DNA of 64,000 bases from Pararcticibacter amylolyticus (GTDB lineage Bacteria > Bacteroidota > Bacteroidia > Sphingobacteriales > Sphingobacteriaceae), in the NCBI RefSeq assembly GCF_003130405.1, contig NZ_QEAS01000005.1, forward strand, positions 33,318-97,317. Reading direction: 5' to 3'. Made by a program: the position numbers and the translations under genes. Below, piece after piece: positions 7,304 through 15,423 of this stretch. The notes under the pieces are model-generated. The model ran no database searches. It was not told the DNA's origin and saw only the letters and a program-made list of their open reading frames with translations. Position 1 is the first letter of the stretch. Every line of letters starts with the position of its first letter.

Positions 7304-9553
7304 ATGAAAATTAATCAGCATAATACTCCTTCAGTTTTATTTGTTACTACTTTCCCTCCCCGTGAATGCGGAATCGCGACTTACTCTGATGATTTGATCA
7401 AAGCACTTCGTAATAAGTTCGGTCAATCATTTTTACTGTCTGTATGCGCGCTCGAATCAGAACAAGAGGTTCATAGTTATCCTGATGAGGTCCGATATGT
7501 GCTGAATACATCAGACAGCACTTCCTTTGTGCAGGTATCCGGTGAAATTAATCGGGATGAAAATATTCAAATTGTGATGATACAACATGAATACGGTCTC
7601 TTTGATGCGGAACATGATCCTGATTTTCTGCTTTTTTTGCGTAACATCGAAAAAACGATTATCCTCACTTTTCATACAGTTTTGCCCAGGCCGGATATTC
7701 TGCAGCGCTTAAGGGTAATAAAAATAGCAGAACTCTGTGCACAGATTGTAGTCATGACCCAGAACTCGGCGGATATTTTAGTGAAAGACTATGGTTTGAA
7801 TTATAGCACGATATCTGTCATTCCTCATGGGGTTCACCTTGTTCCCTATTCAGATAAGAAAAGTTTGAAATCAAAATATGGAGTTGACGGCCGTACCATT
7901 CTCTCTACCTTTGGACTTATCAGTTCCGGAAAAAGTATTGAGACGACAATAGATGCCCTTCCTTCGATCGTAAATAATCATCCTGATGTGCTGTTTCTTG
8001 TGATTGGAAAGACCCATCCAACCGTTGCAAAACATGAAGGCGAAATTTACCGGACTACACTGGAAAAAAAAGTAAAAAGCATGAATCTTGATCACTATGT
8101 CAAATTCATCAACGCTTATCTTCCACTGGACGAGCTGCTTGAATATCTCCAAATGACTGATATTTACCTTTTTACATCTAAAGATCATAACCAGGCGGTG
8201 AGCGGAACTTTCTCTTATGCAGTGAGTTGTGGTTGTCCGATAATTTCAACCCCAATCCCTCACGCGCGTGAGGTGCTGAATAACGATGCCGGATTGCTTG
8301 TAGATTTTGAAAACTCTGTTCAACTGGCTGAGGGTGTAAACCTTTTGCTTACTGACGAATCACTCCGGGCTTCCTATAGTTATAATGGATTGCAGCGAAT
8401 TGAGTCGAGTGTATGGGAAAATGTAGCTTTAACCTATGCTTCTCTATTTCAGTTGCTTTCAGGAAAGATTCAACTAAAACTGGAACTCCCGGAGATCAAA
8501 CTCAAACACATACAGGAGATGACAGACGAAGTAGGAATTATCCAGTTTGCAAAGATCAATAAACCGGATATCAGTTCGGGATATACAATTGACGATAATG
8601 CACGGGCTTTGGCAGCTCTGATCATGCATTATAAAAAGACAAAAGACGCTGAAGATCTTCGCTATATCAGGATATATCTCAAATTTATAGCCTCCTGCCA
8701 GCAACAGGACGGTGCTTTTTTAAACTATGTAGATGAAAACGGAGATTTTACCGATCAGAATCAGCAGGTCAATCTTGAAGATTCTAACGGAAGAACTATT
8801 TGGGCATTAGGTTTTCTGCTCTCTGAAAGTGATCTCCTCCCTGGCGAAGTCAGCATGATGGCTGAGCGAATCATCAGACAGGCTTTACAGATAGTAGATT
8901 CGCTGTGTTCTCCCAGAGCTATTTCATTTGCGATAAAGGGCTTGTATTACTTCCACACCTACAAAAAATCAGATCTTGTTCGCAATCTTGTTACAGTTCT
9001 GACCGAGCGTCTTATGGTAAGCTACAGGCATGAAGGCGAGCTGGGATGGGAATGGTTTGAAAGCTACCTGACATATGGGAACAGTATGCTGCCTGACGCC
9101 ATGTTATGTGCTTACAAACTAACAGGAAATCCCATTTATAAAGAGACAGCCCAGGTCACATTCTCTTTTCTTATTAGTCAGACTTTCCAGGGGAATAGTA
9201 TTAAAGTAGTATCCAATCAAGGTTGGCTGCAAAAAGGAAAGAAAGCTGCTGCTTTTGGAGAGCAGCCTATCGACGTAGCTTATACCATACTGGCATTAGA
9301 TAACTTTTACACTGTTTTTAAAGATATTGAATATTTGAATAAAATGCACATAGCATTTGAATGGTTCCTGGGGAACAACCATCTAAATCAGATTATCTAT
9401 AATCCGTGTACAGGAGGATGCTATGACGGTCTTGAGGAAGAAAGGGTAAACCTTAATCAGGGAGCAGAGTCTACGGTCACTTACCTGATGGCAAGGTTAA
9501 CAGTGGAGGGATACAGAGAAAAAAAACAGGCCCTGCAGGTGCTGGCCGTGTAG
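7304..9553 (+). CDS. GT4 glycosyltransferase fused to an alpha-toroid-like C-terminal domain
   Basis: A 749-residue cytoplasmic protein. Residues 1-400 form a GT-B fold of family GT4: PPRECGIATYSDDL at the N-terminus, VIPHGVHLVPYSDKKSL, then TFGLISSGKSIETTIDALP. The usual GT4 EX7E motif is changed: the aligned stretch HNQAVSGTFSYAVSCGCP has Gln and Tyr where Glu is expected. Residues 420-749 have repeated helical hairpins (DDNARALAALIMHY, GRTIWALGFLL, EWFESYLTYGNSMLPDAML, DVAYTILALDNFY) typical of an (alpha/alpha)6 barrel. Relatives are often found near GH130 mannoside-processing genes. The donor and acceptor are unknown. Confidence 0.82.
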   Translation: MKINQHNTPSVLFVTTFPPRECGIATYSDDLIKALRNKFGQSFLLSVCALESEQEVHSYPDEVRYVLNTSDSTSFVQVSGEINRDENIQIVMIQHEYGLFDAEHDPDFLLFLRNIEKTIILTFHTVLPRPDILQRLRVIKIAELCAQIVVMTQNSADILVKDYGLNYSTISVIPHGVHLVPYSDKKSLKSKYGVDGRTILSTFGLISSGKSIETTIDALPSIVNNHPDVLFLVIGKTHPTVAKHEGEIYRTTLEKKVKSMNLDHYVKFINAYLPLDELLEYLQMTDIYLFTSKDHNQAVSGTFSYAVSCGCPIISTPIPHAREVLNNDAGLLVDFENSVQLAEGVNLLLTDESLRASYSYNGLQRIESSVWENVALTYASLFQLLSGKIQLKLELPEIKLKHIQEMTDEVGIIQFAKINKPDISSGYTIDDNARALAALIMHYKKTKDAEDLRYIRIYLKFIASCQQQDGAFLNYVDENGDFTDQNQQVNLEDSNGRTIWALGFLLSESDLLPGEVSMMAERIIRQALQIVDSLCSPRAISFAIKGLYYFHTYKKSDLVRNLVTVLTERLMVSYRHEGELGWEWFESYLTYGNSMLPDAMLCAYKLTGNPIYKETAQVTFSFLISQTFQGNSIKVVSNQGWLQKGKKAAAFGEQPIDVAYTILALDNFYTVFKDIEYLNKMHIAFEWFLGNNHLNQIIYNPCTGGCYDGLEEERVNLNQGAESTVTYLMARLTVEGYREKKQALQVLAV

Positions 9554-9671
9554 TTAATTCCCTGGCAGCTCTGGTACTCTTTCATTCAGAATGCTTCCCC
9601 CAGCGGGGCATAGTGTAATCATAATCTGTTAGCATCCCATTATTATTGTATAATAGATTGTTATCAATCTA

Positions 9672-10139
9672 TTATTCTCTTTGCCAAGCAATTTTAATAG
9701 CTGAAATTTTTGAGGATTCAATACGGCTATTGGGAAGAATACTAAATTGATTTTTGGTGTAAAAAGTCAGAGGCGAAAGATATTTATCCCCGTTCACCTT
9801 TAAATCCCGTTCGTGGTCAATTACCCATCCAACTAAATGTTGTTCCTCTTTTTTTATTTCGTTTAGAATTGCAGTGCCGTGACCCATTCCGTGAATTGCG
9901 CTATTTACGATGATGGCAAACCACTTTTCATTATTACGTTCGAATGTAGCAGCCCATGCAACTATAATTTCCTCATCGTCAATAAGGAAGTAATGTTTTT
10001 TTCTCTGTAGTCCATTTAAATATTCATCAAATTCTGTTATGGTTTTGTATCGCAGGTTTTGAGGATATTCATTATTCCACAAGTTGTATGCGCATTCTTT
10101 CTGAAACTCTGTTAAGCATATTGAGGAAGTAATCTTCAT
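9672..10139 (-). CDS. GNAT-family acetyltransferase-like protein
   Basis: I chose the ATG at 10139, which overlaps the HxlR stop as ATGA; an earlier in-frame ATG at 10169 lies inside the HxlR gene. The 155 residues show a GNAT-like fold: FLIDDEEIIVAWAATFERNNEKWFAIIVNS, then a degenerate acetyl-CoA loop IHGMGHGTAILNEIKKEE in place of the canonical Q/RxxGxG/A. The substrate is unknown. It is co-transcribed with, and coupled to, the HxlR regulator. Confidence 0.72.
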   Translation of the reverse strand: MKITSSICLTEFQKECAYNLWNNEYPQNLRYKTITEFDEYLNGLQRKKHYFLIDDEEIIVAWAATFERNNEKWFAIIVNSAIHGMGHGTAILNEIKKEEQHLVGWVIDHERDLKVNGDKYLSPLTFYTKNQFSILPNSRIESSKISAIKIAWQRE

Positions 10140-10465
10140 TTCGTTCTTGCCTGATGCATATACCCCCATTTACGTATTTCCCTGATAATCGGGTATAGAG
10201 TCTCCCCGTAATCACTCAAGGTATATTCGACTCTGGGCGGAAGTTCCGCAAAGCTGTGGCGCTCTATGATTCCGTCGCGCTCGAGTTCGTCAAGTTGTTT
10301 GGAGATCATTCGGGGACTGATGGTAGGCAGTGTCCTGCACATCTCCCCATAGCGGTTCCTTCCTTTTTTGATCAGGACAATCAATGTCGTCTTACATTTT
10401 CCTTTAATGATCCCGAGGAAAGTATCTGAGGGGCAAATGAACTCCGTCTGTCCAATCTCTTCCAT
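10136..10465 (-). CDS. HxlR-family (DUF24) transcription regulator
   Basis: A 109-residue winged helix protein. The HxlR signature is visible as LGIIKGKCKTTLIVLIKKGRNRYGEM, TISPRMISKQLDELERDGIIER, and PPRVEYTLSDYGETLYPIIREIRKWG. Members often sense electrophiles or redox stress through a Cys near the N-terminus; here Cys11 and Cys24 are available. It is divergent from a YhdH-type reductase, a typical target of this family, and the intergenic region carries two inverted repeats. Confidence 0.9.
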   Translation of the reverse strand: MEEIGQTEFICPSDTFLGIIKGKCKTTLIVLIKKGRNRYGEMCRTLPTISPRMISKQLDELERDGIIERHSFAELPPRVEYTLSDYGETLYPIIREIRKWGYMHQARTK

Positions 10466-10492
10466 AAAATTAAGCCTTTGATTATCAGTATT

Positions 10493-10517
10493 AGGGAACT
10501 TTATTTCCCTATGGGAA
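10493..10517. promoter_or_regulatory. Candidate HxlR operator 1
   Basis: AGGGAA (10493-10498) and TTCCCT (10505-10510) form an inverted repeat with a 6-bp spacer. A further GGGAA (10513-10517) makes a second, overlapping inverted pair. The site lies between the divergent HxlR and reductase genes. Confidence 0.45.
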
Positions 10518-10525
10518 CAAAATGT

Positions 10526-10547
10526 AACTACTTGTTTGGATGTAGTT
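10526..10547. promoter_or_regulatory. Candidate HxlR operator 2
   Basis: AACTAC (10526-10531) and GTAGTT (10542-10547) form a perfect inverted repeat with a 10-bp spacer, 26 bp before the reductase start. This spacing suits a winged-helix dimer. Confidence 0.5.
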
Positions 10548-10573
10548 TTAATGACAAATTTACAAAAAAAAGC

Positions 10574-11575
10574 ATGACAAAAAGATTCAAAGGCTATAGG
10601 GTTGTCCAGGACGGGGATCGCTTTTATGGTGAAATTTCGGAACTAACCACCGACTCGCTAAAGGCAGGAGAAGTATTGATCAAGGTCGCTTATTCATCCC
10701 TCAACTATAAGGATGCACTATCTGCATCGGGCAATAAGGGTGTTACAAAAAATTATCCCCATGTGCCCGGAATTGATGCGGCAGGTGTCGTTGTTTTTTG
10801 CGGGGACGGGACTTTTTCAACCGGGCAGGAGGTTATCGTTACCGGTTTTGACCTTGGAATGAATACTTGGGGCGGTTTCGCTGAATATGTCCGTGTTCCT
10901 TCCAGCTGGGTTATTGAACTGCCGCACGCACTTTCCCTCAAAGAGGCAATGTGTTTTGGTACAGCGGGGCTGACTGCCGGGCTCTCCGTGCATAAGATAT
11001 TAAGCTCTGCGATATTGGCCAAAGGAGAAAGTATAGCCGTGAGCGGGGTGTCTGGTGGGGTTGGGAGTATCGCTGCATCTATCCTGCTTAAGCTTGGTTA
11101 TCAGGTTACAGGTATTTCAGGGGGAAAGAATGATGACTTTTTACATAACGTTATCGGTTTGGAGCAGATTATATCCCGTGAGGATTTTATCAATACCTAT
11201 AATACTAAGGCTTTGTCCCCCCAGCGGTTTGCAGCGGGCGTTGATGCTGTAGGAGGAGAGATACTTTCGGGAATGATAAAAAGTTTGGCTTACAATGGAA
11301 TAGTAAGCTGCTGTGGCAATGTTTCCGGACATGGGCTGGATACATCAATATATCCTTTTATATTGAGAGGAGTTCAGTTGAGCGGTATTGATTCCGTGAA
11401 TGCTTCTGTGGGGCTTCGCAAAATAATCTGGGAAATGCTTTCCTCGGAATGGAAACCTGATAACTTACAAGAGCTCTGTGAAGAGATTTCGCTGGAACAG
11501 CTCCCGGAAAAACTTCATCTGATGTTAAGCGGAGGGGCAAGGGGAAGGTATGTATTGAAACATGACCCATCATAA
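10574..11575 (+). CDS. YhdH/YhfP-type NADPH oxidoreductase (MDR family)
   Basis: I chose the ATG at 10574 (MTKRFKGYRVVQDGDRFYGEI), because the region upstream of it carries operator-like repeats. The protein has 333 residues and is a medium-chain reductase of the YhdH (acrylyl-CoA reductase-like) group. Visible are NYKDALSASGNKGVTKNYPHVPGIDAAG at the N-terminus and the Rossmann motif VSGVSGGVGSIAASILLKLGY near residue 155. It has no zinc-ligand set. These enzymes reduce alpha,beta-unsaturated carbonyls, which fits control by an electrophile-sensing HxlR protein. Confidence 0.9.
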   Translation: MTKRFKGYRVVQDGDRFYGEISELTTDSLKAGEVLIKVAYSSLNYKDALSASGNKGVTKNYPHVPGIDAAGVVVFCGDGTFSTGQEVIVTGFDLGMNTWGGFAEYVRVPSSWVIELPHALSLKEAMCFGTAGLTAGLSVHKILSSAILAKGESIAVSGVSGGVGSIAASILLKLGYQVTGISGGKNDDFLHNVIGLEQIISREDFINTYNTKALSPQRFAAGVDAVGGEILSGMIKSLAYNGIVSCCGNVSGHGLDTSIYPFILRGVQLSGIDSVNASVGLRKIIWEMLSSEWKPDNLQELCEEISLEQLPEKLHLMLSGGARGRYVLKHDPS

Positions 11576-11617
11576 ATCTGCTGCTATGTCATTTCAGGCC
11601 GTAATGAAAAATAAGAT

Positions 11618-11648
11618 CCCTCTTGGCTCTTCTGCGCTAAGAGGGTTT
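11618..11648 (+). terminator. Terminator after the YhdH-type gene
   Basis: CCCTCTTGGC (11618-11627) pairs with GCTAAGAGGG (11636-11645), 10 bp with one G-T pair and an 8-nt loop. The U-tract is short, so this is a weaker intrinsic terminator. Confidence 0.6.
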
Positions 11649-11829
11649 CTGTCTCGCTTAAAAAGTTCTCCGCTGCCTGCCTGATGTCAATATTTATGGG
11701 TTGGCCAGCACAATAATCCACCAGATCGATTCACTTAGCTTATGGTCACGATGATGTCGTGTTTGCCCTGCGGGCTTGCAACAAAACTGTAATGTGATTT
11801 TTCTTGTTAGTTTATAAAAATCGTTTGGA

Positions 11830-12222
11830 ATGAATGCGGAAGAAGTTAGAGCCTTTTATCGTCGCTACATTGATTGCCTGAACAGGCGCCAATTGAATGA
11901 ACTTGATCAGTTCGTTAATCCGACACTTACATATAATAGCGATTTCATCTCCTTGTATGATTATCAGGAAATGCTCTCTCAGAACTTTAGTGATATACCG
12001 GATCTGTACTTTGCAGTAGATTGGCTGATACCGGCCGAAGACCAGGTTGCAAGTCGCCTTATTTTTGATTGTACACCAGCTGGTGAATTTATGGGAATAG
12101 CCATATCCGGCAAAAAGGTAATATTTACAGAACATGTATTTTACGGGTTGCAGGACGGGAAGATCGGCCAGGTGTGGTCTCTTATCGATAAAGATGCAAT
12201 CCGGAAACAGGTAAGCGACTGA
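11830..12222 (+). CDS. SnoaL-like / NTF2-fold protein
   Basis: A 130-residue protein of the SnoaL-like polyketide-cyclase (NTF2-fold) group. The N-terminal helix VRAFYRRYIDCLNRRQLNELDQFVNPTLTYN and the strand sequence QVASRLIFDCTPAGEFMGIAISGKKVIFTEHVFYGLQDGKIGQVWSLIDKDAI are typical. Such proteins serve as small cyclases, isomerases or binding proteins, and no substrate is evident. It stands alone, convergent with the DUF5655 gene. Confidence 0.82.
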   Translation: MNAEEVRAFYRRYIDCLNRRQLNELDQFVNPTLTYNSDFISLYDYQEMLSQNFSDIPDLYFAVDWLIPAEDQVASRLIFDCTPAGEFMGIAISGKKVIFTEHVFYGLQDGKIGQVWSLIDKDAIRKQVSD

Positions 12223-12259
12223 GGCAATCTTCAGAGGCTGTTCAGTAAGTTCGCTTTCT

Positions 12260-12700
12260 TTATGACGAATTTGATTTGACGTCCTCCTGGCGTTTGTTGC
12301 GCATGAGTTCGTAAGACTCCCGGATGTAGACGAATAAGGCCGGTTTGATATCATCAACCGTTTCGATGCGAATGTGGTCCTCGAATTTGTTGCCAGAGGC
12401 CGTACTCCTGATAACCGGTTTCTCCGGATGCGCCACTGCTGAATAAAATTTGATGTCCAGCCATTTTTTCATCGGGCGTATAATGAGGAAACCGACCCTT
12501 CTGGTAAAAACAATACAGTTCGGCGTTACACCCACCAGCACTTTTTCCCAATCGGCCACCTCAGCCAATATCTTATCAAATGCTAATACCAGTTCCGGGG
12601 AGCGGCCTTCGAATAAGCTGTCCAGGCTTACCCGCTGGCAATAATGCCGGTAATCTTTCCATGGTAATTCACGATCGCAATTCGGGCAAGTCCAGCTCAT
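12260..12700 (-). CDS. DUF5655-domain protein with N-terminal zinc-ribbon
   Basis: The 146-residue protein opens with CPNCDRELPWKDYRHYC, a CxxC...HxxC zinc-binding knuckle. The DUF5655-like region follows: GRSPELVLAFDKILAEVADWEKV, FTRRVGFLIIRPMKKWLDIKFYSA and FEDHIRIETVDDIKPALFVYIRESYELM. Function is unknown; the domain resembles a nucleic-acid or small-ligand binding module. It is cytoplasmic. Confidence 0.8.
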   Translation of the reverse strand: MSWTCPNCDRELPWKDYRHYCQRVSLDSLFEGRSPELVLAFDKILAEVADWEKVLVGVTPNCIVFTRRVGFLIIRPMKKWLDIKFYSAVAHPEKPVIRSTASGNKFEDHIRIETVDDIKPALFVYIRESYELMRNKRQEDVKSNSS

Positions 12701-12986
12701 ACTTATATTTAACGCGATATTGCTAAAATTATGCCGAATGCTTTGATGAAGCGGCTGATGGTATGTCTTCAGGTTCTATTGCATAGCATCATTGAAAGTG
12801 ATGAGATTAAAGCGCTCGTCATTTTTAATGAAGTCAAATATAATAATAATCTTATTTCACTGCCTTGAGGCTTGGTCAGGCGTGAAACCATGAACCAGGA
12901 ACTGTTTAAGGTCCAATCGTCGTGATCGGACCTTATATGTAAGTAGTAAATTATGGGGATTTGCAAAGATTTACGCTCAAACGATA
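12701..12986. other. Spacer without a supportable gene
   Basis: Short open frames exist on both strands, including a 46-codon + frame starting at 12732, but none has a family resemblance, promoter or ribosome-binding support. Confidence 0.4.
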
Positions 12987-13769
12987 TTATCCCACCACGG
13001 GTAAAGAACCGCCATCTATAGCGTAGATGGTACCAGTCAGGTAAGCAGCAGACGGGGATACCAGGAAATGTACAAGCCGGGCGACTTCTTCCGGCTCAGC
13101 CATGCGTCCCATCGGAATGCCGCCGGTTTGTGCCATCAGTTGTTTCATGCCTTCCTCCGGCGTAATGCCTGCTGAAGCTGCGTAGTCATTTAAAAATTTG
13201 ACCATCGGTTCTGTTTTGGTAGCACCGGGTGCCACGGTAAGCACACGGACGCCCTTCCCGGCCAGCTCTGTGGCCAGGGCCTTGCTGTAACTGTTCAGGG
13301 CCGCCTTAGATACTGCATAAGCCATGTTCAGATTCCACAATGCTTGTTTACCGGCGACAGAAGAGATATGGATGATTACGCCGCCTTGTTGCCTGGTCAG
13401 TTGTGGCAGCAAGATCCTGTCCAGCCGGATGGCGGAGATCAGGTTAAGGTCCAGTTCCTGTTGCCAGTGTGCATCGGTCAATGTGCTGTGACCACCGCCC
13501 GGGGTAGTGAGCCCACCCACGTTATTGATCAGGATATCGATACCGCCAAAAGTATCCGCTATCTCTTTTGCAAGCCCGGCTACCTGGTCGGCATCGGTCA
13601 GATCTGCAGCGATAAAATGATGAGATGTCTCTTCCGGTTTCGTTCTGGCGCTTACAATCACCTGTGCTCCCGCTGCCGCCAATTCATCGGCGATCGCTTT
13701 ACCAATGCCTTTGGTACCACCGGTTACCAATGCTCTTTTTCCTTGAAGATCTTTTGTTTCCATGTTCAT
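12987..13769 (-). CDS. Short-chain dehydrogenase/reductase
   Basis: A classical 260-residue SDR. The cofactor motif TGGTKGIG lies at residues 16-23, NNVGG near 87, the catalytic Ser in HISSVAG and Tyr-Lys in MAYAVSKAALN, and the C-terminal DGG. NADP preference is suggested by the basic residue after the second strand (SARTKP). The substrate is unknown. It is downstream of a TetR gene, and an operator-like TGAAAC-N4-GTTTCA lies 15 bp before its start, matching the one at the tetR promoter. Confidence 0.92.
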   Translation of the reverse strand: MNMETKDLQGKRALVTGGTKGIGKAIADELAAAGAQVIVSARTKPEETSHHFIAADLTDADQVAGLAKEIADTFGGIDILINNVGGLTTPGGGHSTLTDAHWQQELDLNLISAIRLDRILLPQLTRQQGGVIIHISSVAGKQALWNLNMAYAVSKAALNSYSKALATELAGKGVRVLTVAPGATKTEPMVKFLNDYAASAGITPEEGMKQLMAQTGGIPMGRMAEPEEVARLVHFLVSPSAAYLTGTIYAIDGGSLPVVG

Positions 13770-13783
13770 GTAAGTAAATATTA

Positions 13784-13799
13784 TGAAACGTTTGTTTCA
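13784..13799 (-). promoter_or_regulatory. TetR operator copy before the SDR gene
   Basis: TGAAAC (13784-13789), a 4-bp spacer, then GTTTCA (13794-13799). The 12 arm bases are identical to the core of the larger palindrome upstream of the tetR gene at 14412-14441. Confidence 0.65.
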
Positions 13800-13815
13800 G
13801 AATTAGTTAAAAAAA

Positions 13816-14394
13816 TTATTTAGTTAATTGTCTGATAAAATATTCTGCCATACGCTTGATCTTGACCGGGTCTCGATGCAGAATAAACGATTCATACCAA
13901 CCGGTCCAGGTGCTGTTGAAATAATCAGCCAGCAAAGCCGGATCTTCGTCATTGCGGATCTCGCCCTTGTCCATCGATTTTTTGATCAGGTCATGTAGAA
14001 ATTGGTAGCAACGCTGGTCGTCGGCTGCCAATATCTGTTTTACCCGCTCATCATTTGTAGCCACTTCGAATGCACTTTTTACGGCCATGCAACTGTCTTC
14101 GCCATTGATGATCACTTTCACCGCTTCATGAATGTAATCGACTAAGACGGCTAAAGGCGACCTTTTACTTGCCAGGCGCTTTTCCCAATCCTGTTTCCGT
14201 ATATCGGTATAGTGCTGTACACAACGTACAAACAGTTCCTGTTTGTCACCAATGGTGTTGTACAGGCTGCTGCTGTTGATCTGCATAGCATCCGTCAGGT
14301 CACGGAGCGAGGTAGCGTTATAGCCCTTCTTCCAGAAAACTTCCATTGCTTTCTGAATCGCAAGTGATTCGTCGAATTCTACATTCCTGGCCAT
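13816..14394 (-). CDS. TetR/AcrR-family repressor
   Basis: I chose the start at MARNVEFDESLAIQKAM (ATG at 14394), because an upstream in-frame ATG at 14415 falls inside the operator palindrome. The 192 residues have a TetR N-terminal HTH: ALRKAMEVFWKKGYNATS-like IQKAMEVFWKKGYNATSLRDLTDAMQINSSSLYNTIGDKQELF. A helical ligand-binding domain follows, with DSCMAVKSAFEVATNDERV. Two matching palindromes suggest it represses itself and the adjacent SDR gene. The inducer is unknown. Confidence 0.92.
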   Translation of the reverse strand: MARNVEFDESLAIQKAMEVFWKKGYNATSLRDLTDAMQINSSSLYNTIGDKQELFVRCVQHYTDIRKQDWEKRLASKRSPLAVLVDYIHEAVKVIINGEDSCMAVKSAFEVATNDERVKQILAADDQRCYQFLHDLIKKSMDKGEIRNDEDPALLADYFNSTWTGWYESFILHRDPVKIKRMAEYFIRQLTK

Positions 14395-14401
14395 AACGAT
14401 A

Positions 14402-14441
14402 CAAATGTATTGCAAATCTGAAACAACTGTTTCAGATTTGC
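14402..14441 (-). promoter_or_regulatory. tetR promoter with 30-bp operator palindrome
   Basis: On the - strand a TACATTTG -7 box occupies 14402-14409, eight bases before the chosen tetR start. Directly upstream is a perfect palindrome (14412-14441): GCAAATCTGAAAC, a 4-bp spacer, GTTTCAGATTTGC. A repressor bound here would block the polymerase, indicating autoregulation. Confidence 0.8.
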
Positions 14442-14478
14442 GTCATAATTATTTGAGAGTCCTCACCTCAGTCTGCAT

Positions 14479-15339
14479 TTATAAAAGGTCAAGGTCCCGG
14501 GCTACATAGTAGCTTGGCACCAAGGGCCGGAAGCCAGTTTTGCTGCGCAGTTTTGAAATATCCTGCACTCCCTGGAATGGATCCTTAAGCGGGCCTTCTG
14601 CTTCGTCAAAGGTCTCTGCCGCCTTCCCGAAAGATTCGGCCAGTTCATACAATGAAATTGGAGCGTCGTCGGCTACGTTGAAGATCTCTCCGTCCAATCC
14701 CCCGGTGGTGAGCAGCAGGATTACTGCCTGGGCAACATCGAGGTGATGCACCATATGCATGCGCGCCCCTGAATGCATATTTAGCTTTTTGATGTATGGA
14801 ATAATTTCGGCTATGTGCGGGTCTTTGTCACCGTACACGAAGCCAAGGCGCAAAATACGTACGTCGAATCCCTGGTCTTGGTGCATGGCGATCAATTCCT
14901 TTTCTGCGGCGATCTTGCTGGAAGAGTAGGCACGGGGATCATTAATATCTAATTGTTCATCTTCTCTTGCAGGGCGGCGGTATCCTGAACTATATACATT
15001 GGAAGTGCTGGTAAAAACGAAGCGTTTGACGCCGGCCTCGTATGCGGCCTGTGCTAATGCTATACTGCCTTCGTGGTTGGTTTTGATAATCCCTTCGTTA
15101 TCGGTAAAAGTACGGAAGAGCGCAGCAAGGTGGATCACGGCATCCATACCGGCTACGGCGGGTGGCAAGGTGGCCGGCTCATACAGATCGCCAGTGATGG
15201 CTTTTGCGCCCAGCCCGATCAGTTCGCCCGCTTTTGCTTCGTCTCTTACCAATATGGTTACGTCATAGCCTTTGGCCAGCAGGCGCGGCACCAGGCGGCT
15301 GCCTACTTTTCCTGTTGCTCCTGTTACTAAAATTTTCAT
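14479..15339 (-). CDS. NAD-dependent epimerase/dehydratase (extended SDR)
   Basis: I chose the start [13 protein letters not shown] (ATG at 15339), since the 19 residues before it in the longer frame do not fit the family. The protein has 286 residues. The Rossmann motif GATGKVG lies at residues 6-12, the region around HLAAL is conserved, Ser/Thr is in [10 protein letters not shown], and the YxxxK appears as [11 protein letters not shown]. It probably acts on a nucleotide sugar or a related ketone or alcohol. It follows the AraC gene with an 84-bp gap and may be co-transcribed with it. Confidence 0.88.
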   Translation of the reverse strand: MKILVTGATGKVGSRLVPRLLAKGYDVTILVRDEAKAGELIGLGAKAITGDLYEPATLPPAVAGMDAVIHLAALFRTFTDNEGIIKTNHEGSIALAQAAYEAGVKRFVFTSTSNVYSSGYRRPAREDEQLDINDPRAYSSSKIAAEKELIAMHQDQGFDVRILRLGFVYGDKDPHIAEIIPYIKKLNMHSGARMHMVHHLDVAQAVILLLTTGGLDGEIFNVADDAPISLYELAESFGKAAETFDEAEGPLKDPFQGVQDISKLRSKTGFRPLVPSYYVARDLDLL

Positions 15340-15423
15340 GGTTAAATAAATTAATGTTACAGGGCAAAGTTGCGCCAAAAAACCGCAGGCAGCCAATCAG
15401 CATCAAACCGATAGTTATGATTT

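Noticed and set aside
12769-12966. 65-codon - frame between DUF5655 and SDR genes
   Set aside because: No recognisable features or ribosome-binding site; a + strand frame over the same place is equally unconvincing.
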